Source: Chloroflexota bacterium (GTDB lineage Bacteria; Chloroflexota; Anaerolineae; Anaerolineales; UBA11579). Taken from it: 8,240 bases of DNA. A model generated the notes under the pieces. It searched no databases. It was given only the letters and a program-made list of their open reading frames with translations, and was not told where the DNA came from. Positions 5,000 to 8,240 of the stretch are shown piece by piece. The stretch is from assembly GCA_003486225.1 (NCBI GenBank), contig DNGN01000293.1:1-8240 (forward strand), given 5' to 3'. Each line of letters begins with the position of its first letter. The stretch's first letter is position 1. Position numbers and translations under genes: made by a program.

Positions 5000-6496
5000 T
5001 CAGGATAACGACCGCCACGTTTTTCCATCTCTTGCAATAAAATCATCCATCCCTGTAGGCCCCCAGGTACCCGCTTCGTAAACTGGCAAATTCTTGCTTC
5101 CATGCTCTTTCCAGGCATGAATGATATCTGTCGTGATCGCCCAGGCTACATCCACTTCATCACTACGCGTAAATAATGTCGGGTCACCATTCATGCTGTC
5201 CAGGAGCAACCTCTCATAGGCTTCGGGCGGATTTGCACCAAATGTTTCAGCATAGGAGAAATCAAGTTGAACCGGTTCAATCTGGTTTATGGGTCCAGGT
5301 CGTTTTGCACCGATGGAAAGTGTAATACCTTCATCGGGTTGGATATTTAACACCAGCATGTTTGGTGCATTGCCAGCATTATTTTTCCAGCCAAATAAAG
5401 GCAAGGGGACTTGTTTAAAATGGATGGCGATCTCGGTGACCCGCCGGGGCAGCCTCTTTCCGCACCGGATGTAAAAGGGCACTCCAGCCCAGCGCCAGCT
5501 TTCTACTTCCAGTCTGGCTGCCAGGAGGGTTTCCGTGGTGGAATCATCTGGCACGTTGGGTTCATCTTTATAGCCCAAAACCCGCTTCCCATTGATGGTG
5601 CCAGCCACATATTGAGACCGGAACGTATGCAGCATGGCGTCATTTCCTGATATAGGTTTTACGGCTTGAAGGACTTTTACCTTTTCATCCCTCACAGCAC
5701 CCTCAATAAACTCCACCGGCGCTTCCATAGCGGTCAAAGCTAAAAGTTGCAGGATATGGTTTTGGAACATATCCCTGATCACACCTGCCGAATCATAATA
5801 ACCCGCCCTTGATCCCACCCCCACCGTTTCAGCAACCGTGATCTGAACATTATCAATATAGTGCCGATTCCACAAGGGCTCGAAAATCCCATTTGCAAAC
5901 CGGAAAACCAAGATGTTTTGCACAGTCTCTTTTCCAAGGTAATGGTCAATGCGGTACACCTGGTCCTCGTCAAAGACATCATGCACTTGATGATCCAACG
6001 TTCTGGCTGAGTCAAGATCATGTCCATAAGGTTTTTCAATTACGATCCGCACCCAACCGGTATCGCTATGCGCCAAGCCGGCTTTTCCCAATCCAGAAAC
6101 TATGGTTTCATATGCGGATGGTGGTGTTGAGAGGTAATAGAGTTTATTGTTCACCCCAAATTTCTGGATCATCTCCTCGAGAAGCACATAGCCCTCGTCT
6201 TCATCAAAAGAAGCCTGGATGTAATGCATGCAATTCAGCAAACGCTCCAGCTTTTCCTGCTGAACTGGCTGAGTGCGGGAATATTTTTCCGCCCCTTTTT
6301 TCATTTCAGCCCGCATCTGAGCATCATCCCATTCCCGGCGTGCAAAACCAATAATCAGCATCTCGTCCGGTAATTGGTCAGCCAGCTCCAATTGGTAGAG
6401 TGCCGGGATTAACTTTCGTTTGGTTAAGTCACCAGTGACACCAAAAATGATGATCGCTATCCGTTCCGAGGGCTTTTCTGAAAGGGGAAAAATCAC
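5000..6496 (-). CDS. zwf: Glucose-6-phosphate 1-dehydrogenase
   Basis: Full length at 498 residues. It oxidises glucose 6-phosphate to 6-phosphogluconolactone with NAD(P)+, the entry to the oxidative pentose phosphate pathway. Visible motifs: the nucleotide-binding loop [12 protein letters not shown] at 18-29, EKPYG at 154-158 with the conserved Lys, the active-site signature RIDHYLGKE at 182-190 with the catalytic His185, and the substrate-side block [12 protein letters not shown] at 236-247. The C-terminal half keeps the [11 protein letters not shown] region and ends with the usual YEAGTWGP motif. The start is a GTG supported by a Shine-Dalgarno eight bases away; the next in-frame Met is residue 47, beyond the cofactor loop, so it cannot be the start. 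It is the last gene of the tal-HEAT-zwf operon, 33 bases after the HEAT-like gene. No opcA or gnd is in the window. The cofactor preference cannot be read reliably from the motif. Confidence 0.97.
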   Translation of the reverse strand: MIFPLSEKPSERIAIIIFGVTGDLTKRKLIPALYQLELADQLPDEMLIIGFARREWDDAQMRAEMKKGAEKYSRTQPVQQEKLERLLNCMHYIQASFDEDEGYVLLEEMIQKFGVNNKLYYLSTPPSAYETIVSGLGKAGLAHSDTGWVRIVIEKPYGHDLDSARTLDHQVHDVFDEDQVYRIDHYLGKETVQNILVFRFANGIFEPLWNRHYIDNVQITVAETVGVGSRAGYYDSAGVIRDMFQNHILQLLALTAMEAPVEFIEGAVRDEKVKVLQAVKPISGNDAMLHTFRSQYVAGTINGKRVLGYKDEPNVPDDSTTETLLAARLEVESWRWAGVPFYIRCGKRLPRRVTEIAIHFKQVPLPLFGWKNNAGNAPNMLVLNIQPDEGITLSIGAKRPGPINQIEPVQLDFSYAETFGANPPEAYERLLLDSMNGDPTLFTRSDEVDVAWAITTDIIHAWKEHGSKNLPVYEAGTWGPTGMDDFIARDGKTWRSLS

Positions 6497-6504
6497 GAAT
6501 TCAA

Positions 6505-6509
6505 TCTCC
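6505..6509 (-). promoter_or_regulatory. Ribosome binding site deciding the GTG start of zwf
   Basis: The minus strand reads GGAGA eight bases before the GTG at 6496-6494. With no upstream in-frame ATG in the short gap and the cofactor-binding loop beginning at residue 18, this fixes the non-ATG start. Confidence 0.6.
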
Positions 6510-6529
6510 AGTTCAATATGATTCCCATA

Positions 6530-7213
6530 CTATTCCTGACGCAAGACAGCTAACGTTTTTTGGATTTCTTGCAGTAATTCTTTCTCCGAATCCTCTGCCG
6601 CTGGTGGGGCAAAAGGCATTCTTTTTTGCGCTTCTTGCCTCGTCTCAATGCGGTTTCGAATTCGTTTCAACTCACTTGCTGCATCCACATAACCAATTTT
6701 CCCGATAAAAAAAATTGCCATGCGCCGGAATTCAATGGTTTTCTCTCGGTCTCCTGCCACATTTTTCAAACAATCACCGGCTTTTGGGGAAAAATTCAGC
6801 AGTTTGTTGATGTGCGGAATCAGAGATGAATCCTTGATGGCTAAATCCAGTAAAGCCAGTATTCCAGGATCCCCAAAGTATGCAAGTGCAGAAATCACAT
6901 GCGAGCGAACCGCATCTGGTGCGTATCTACCATCAGCATCCCGGCGCATCACATTCGCCAAAGCCTCTACAATGCGTGTCCTGAGGCTTAAATCTGAGTC
7001 CAGGAGACGAGTGGCAACCAGATATGCTATCAATGGAGAGATTCGGGGGGCATCTGTTCGCAGCAGTTCATCCATCGCGTGATGGCGCATTTTTACATCC
7101 AGCGAACCTAACATTTCGGCCGCTTTCCAAACCCCCGGGAAAAGCTCCAGCGAGGCTAACGCCTCTGGAAAATCAAGGGAAATTAATTGGGGTTGTGTTT
7201 GGGTTCCGACCAT
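6530..7213 (-). CDS. HEAT-repeat-like protein within the pentose phosphate operon
   Basis: A 227-residue, mostly helical, soluble protein with no signal peptide or membrane segment. Pairs of amphipathic helices with HEAT-like spacing are visible at about 28-52, 58-92 (PLIAYLVATRLL, then RTRIVEALANVM), 102-126 (VRSHVISALAYFGDPGILALLDLAI) and 160-187 (EFRRMAIFFIGKIGYVDAASELKRI). The GDPG and GYVD turns between helices are typical of HEAT/PBS-lyase repeats, which act as protein-binding scaffolds. The C-terminal end (188-227) is charged and probably a coiled helix after a Pro-rich break (PFAPPAAED). The start ATG is 11 bases after the tal stop and has only a weak GGA upstream, so translation is probably coupled. 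Its position between tal and zwf suggests a role with those enzymes, for example in assembly or regulation, but nothing in the sequence proves this. No catalytic motif is seen. Confidence 0.75.
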   Translation of the reverse strand: MVGTQTQPQLISLDFPEALASLELFPGVWKAAEMLGSLDVKMRHHAMDELLRTDAPRISPLIAYLVATRLLDSDLSLRTRIVEALANVMRRDADGRYAPDAVRSHVISALAYFGDPGILALLDLAIKDSSLIPHINKLLNFSPKAGDCLKNVAGDREKTIEFRRMAIFFIGKIGYVDAASELKRIRNRIETRQEAQKRMPFAPPAAEDSEKELLQEIQKTLAVLRQE

Positions 7214-7224
7214 TTTATTCCAAT

Positions 7225-8240
7225 CTACATCGCTTCCGTGCGTCGATCCTCAATAGCAGTGAGCAAACTCTCAAAGGCTGTACTAAATGAAGAAACGCCT
7301 TCTTCTTCCAATTCATGGGTTACATTTGCGATTGAAATTCCTAATTCTTCGAGCGAAGCCAAAACCTGGCGTGCGTGGGGCAAATCTTTTTCAATGGTTT
7401 CTGCCACCTCACCATGGTGATTAAATGCGTCCAAAGTCTGGGGAGGAACCGTGTTGACGGTATGTGGCCCGATCAGGGTATCCACATACATGGTATCCGG
7501 GTATGCCGGGTTCTTGGTACTGGTGGAAGCCCATAGCGGCCGCTGGATCTGCCCCCCTTTGGCTTGAAGCTTTTTAAATCGCTCGCCGACAAAAATCGAC
7601 GAAAATTTCTGGTAGGCGAGTTTGGCATTGGCAATCGCGCTTTTTCCCATTAGCTCACCTGCCTTGGCGGCATTATTCCCGCCATCCGATTGGATTGCCT
7701 CCAAAGCTTTATCCACCTTTGAATCCATCCTGGACACAAAGAAGGACGCCACTGAGGCAACCCGGTCTAATGATTTGTTTGCTTGAGCACGTAATTCCAA
7801 CCCGGACAGATAAGCATCCATCACCTTTTCATAGCGCTCCTGAGAAAAGATCAGGGTCACATTCACATTGATACCTGCAGCTATGGAGTGCTTGATGGCT
7901 GGAATACCAGCCATTGTAGCCGGAATTTTGACCATCAGATTTGGTCGGTCCACCAACTGCCATATGCGACTTGCTTCTTCGCAGGTTCCATCGGTATCGT
8001 TGGCAAGGGTGGGAGCAACTTCTAGGCTCACAAATCCATCGTGTCCATCTGTCGAGCGGTAAAGATCTGCAAAAAGATCGCAAGCTGCCTGAATATCTTT
8101 TACTGCTAAATTCTCAAAGATTTCTAAAGAGGTTTTACCTTGCTTCAACAAAGGGATAAGGTCACGGTCATAATCATTCGTTTTCGCAATCGCATTATTA
8201 AAAATACTGGGGTTAGAAGTCACCCCATAGATCAAACTTT
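7225..8240 (-). CDS. tal: Transaldolase (partial, N-terminus beyond the window)
   Basis: Transaldolase moves a dihydroxyacetone unit between sugar phosphates in the non-oxidative pentose phosphate pathway, through a Schiff base on an active-site lysine. Visible motifs, with distances counted from the TTG codon at 8235: YGVTSNPSIF at 3-12, VSLEVAPTLANDT at 69-81, NLMVKIPAT at 99-107 with the catalytic Lys at 103, GINVNVTLIFS at 121-131, and far downstream PLWASTSTKNP plus YVDTLIGPHTVNTVPP. The long C-terminal part marks the larger subfamily (about 370 residues, as in mycobacteria), unlike the short MipB/TalC type. The frame stays open to the edge of the window, and family members have some 30-40 residues before GVTSNP, so the TTG is not the true start and the 5' end is missing. 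It is the first visible gene of the operon with the HEAT-like gene and zwf. Confidence 0.96.
   Translation of the reverse strand, partial: SLIYGVTSNPSIFNNAIAKTNDYDRDLIPLLKQGKTSLEIFENLAVKDIQAACDLFADLYRSTDGHDGFVSLEVAPTLANDTDGTCEEASRIWQLVDRPNLMVKIPATMAGIPAIKHSIAAGINVNVTLIFSQERYEKVMDAYLSGLELRAQANKSLDRVASVASFFVSRMDSKVDKALEAIQSDGGNNAAKAGELMGKSAIANAKLAYQKFSSIFVGERFKKLQAKGGQIQRPLWASTSTKNPAYPDTMYVDTLIGPHTVNTVPPQTLDAFNHHGEVAETIEKDLPHARQVLASLEELGISIANVTHELEEEGVSSFSTAFESLLTAIEDRRTEAM

Noticed and set aside
5893..6354. Plus-strand open frame of 153 codons antisense to zwf
   Set aside because: It lies wholly inside the well-conserved zwf gene, and its peptide has no recognisable domain and an odd composition rich in His, Pro, Arg and Ser. 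It is an antisense shadow.
6720..7082. Plus-strand open frame of 120 codons antisense to the HEAT-like gene
   Set aside because: The Ser/Arg-rich peptide has no domain character, while the minus-strand frame has amphipathic helix periodicity and operon spacing.
8233..8235. TTG as a start codon of transaldolase
   Set aside because: The frame continues open to the window edge, and transaldolases have some 30-40 residues before the GVTSNP motif, so the gene is simply cut by the window.

Overview
The window looks like a piece of the chromosome of an uncultured or poorly characterised member of the Chloroflexi, most likely the Anaerolineae. This is inferred from protein style, not from a marker gene. 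A secreted SH3 protein has the Thr/Pro-rich, TM-anchored architecture common in that class, and there is a standalone zinc-ribbon protein and a mycobacterial-type (about 370-residue) transaldolase beside glucose-6-phosphate dehydrogenase. Base composition is moderate and even. I see no mobile element, tRNA, rRNA, CRISPR or phage gene. Coding density is high and no gene-free stretch exceeds about 100 bases.

Left block (1-3157, + strand): the last 25 codons of smpB, then a 261-residue protein of unknown function, a membrane-bound phytol/dolichol-kinase-type CTP-dependent lipid kinase, and a complete histidine ammonia-lyase (hutH). Gaps are 4, 9 and 29 bases, so these are probably co-transcribed. 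The hutH lacks other hut genes nearby, and its MIO-forming tripeptide reads Ser-Ser-Gly instead of the usual Ala-Ser-Gly.

Middle block (3158-4983): a single A-type iron-sulfur carrier gene (IscA/ErpA/HesB family) has its own near-consensus extended -10 promoter and an unusual Cys/Gly-rich tail. It converges through a shared hairpin terminator on a minus-strand gene for a secreted, membrane-anchored SH3b protein. That gene is divergent from a plus-strand double-zinc-ribbon protein. The 44-base gap between the two holds a self-complementary -10 box (ATTATAAT) that could fire in both directions.

Right block (4984-8240, all - strand): transaldolase (tal, 5' end off the window), a HEAT-repeat-like protein of unknown function, and glucose-6-phosphate dehydrogenase (zwf), in that order of transcription with gaps of 11 and 33 bases. 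This is a pentose-phosphate-pathway operon. The HEAT-like protein sits between the two enzymes, which makes it the best candidate here for an undescribed partner of the pathway. I did not find a clearly novel multi-gene system. The most useful leads are this middle gene, the Cys-rich tail on the iron-sulfur carrier, the SSG ammonia-lyase, and the symmetric divergent promoter.
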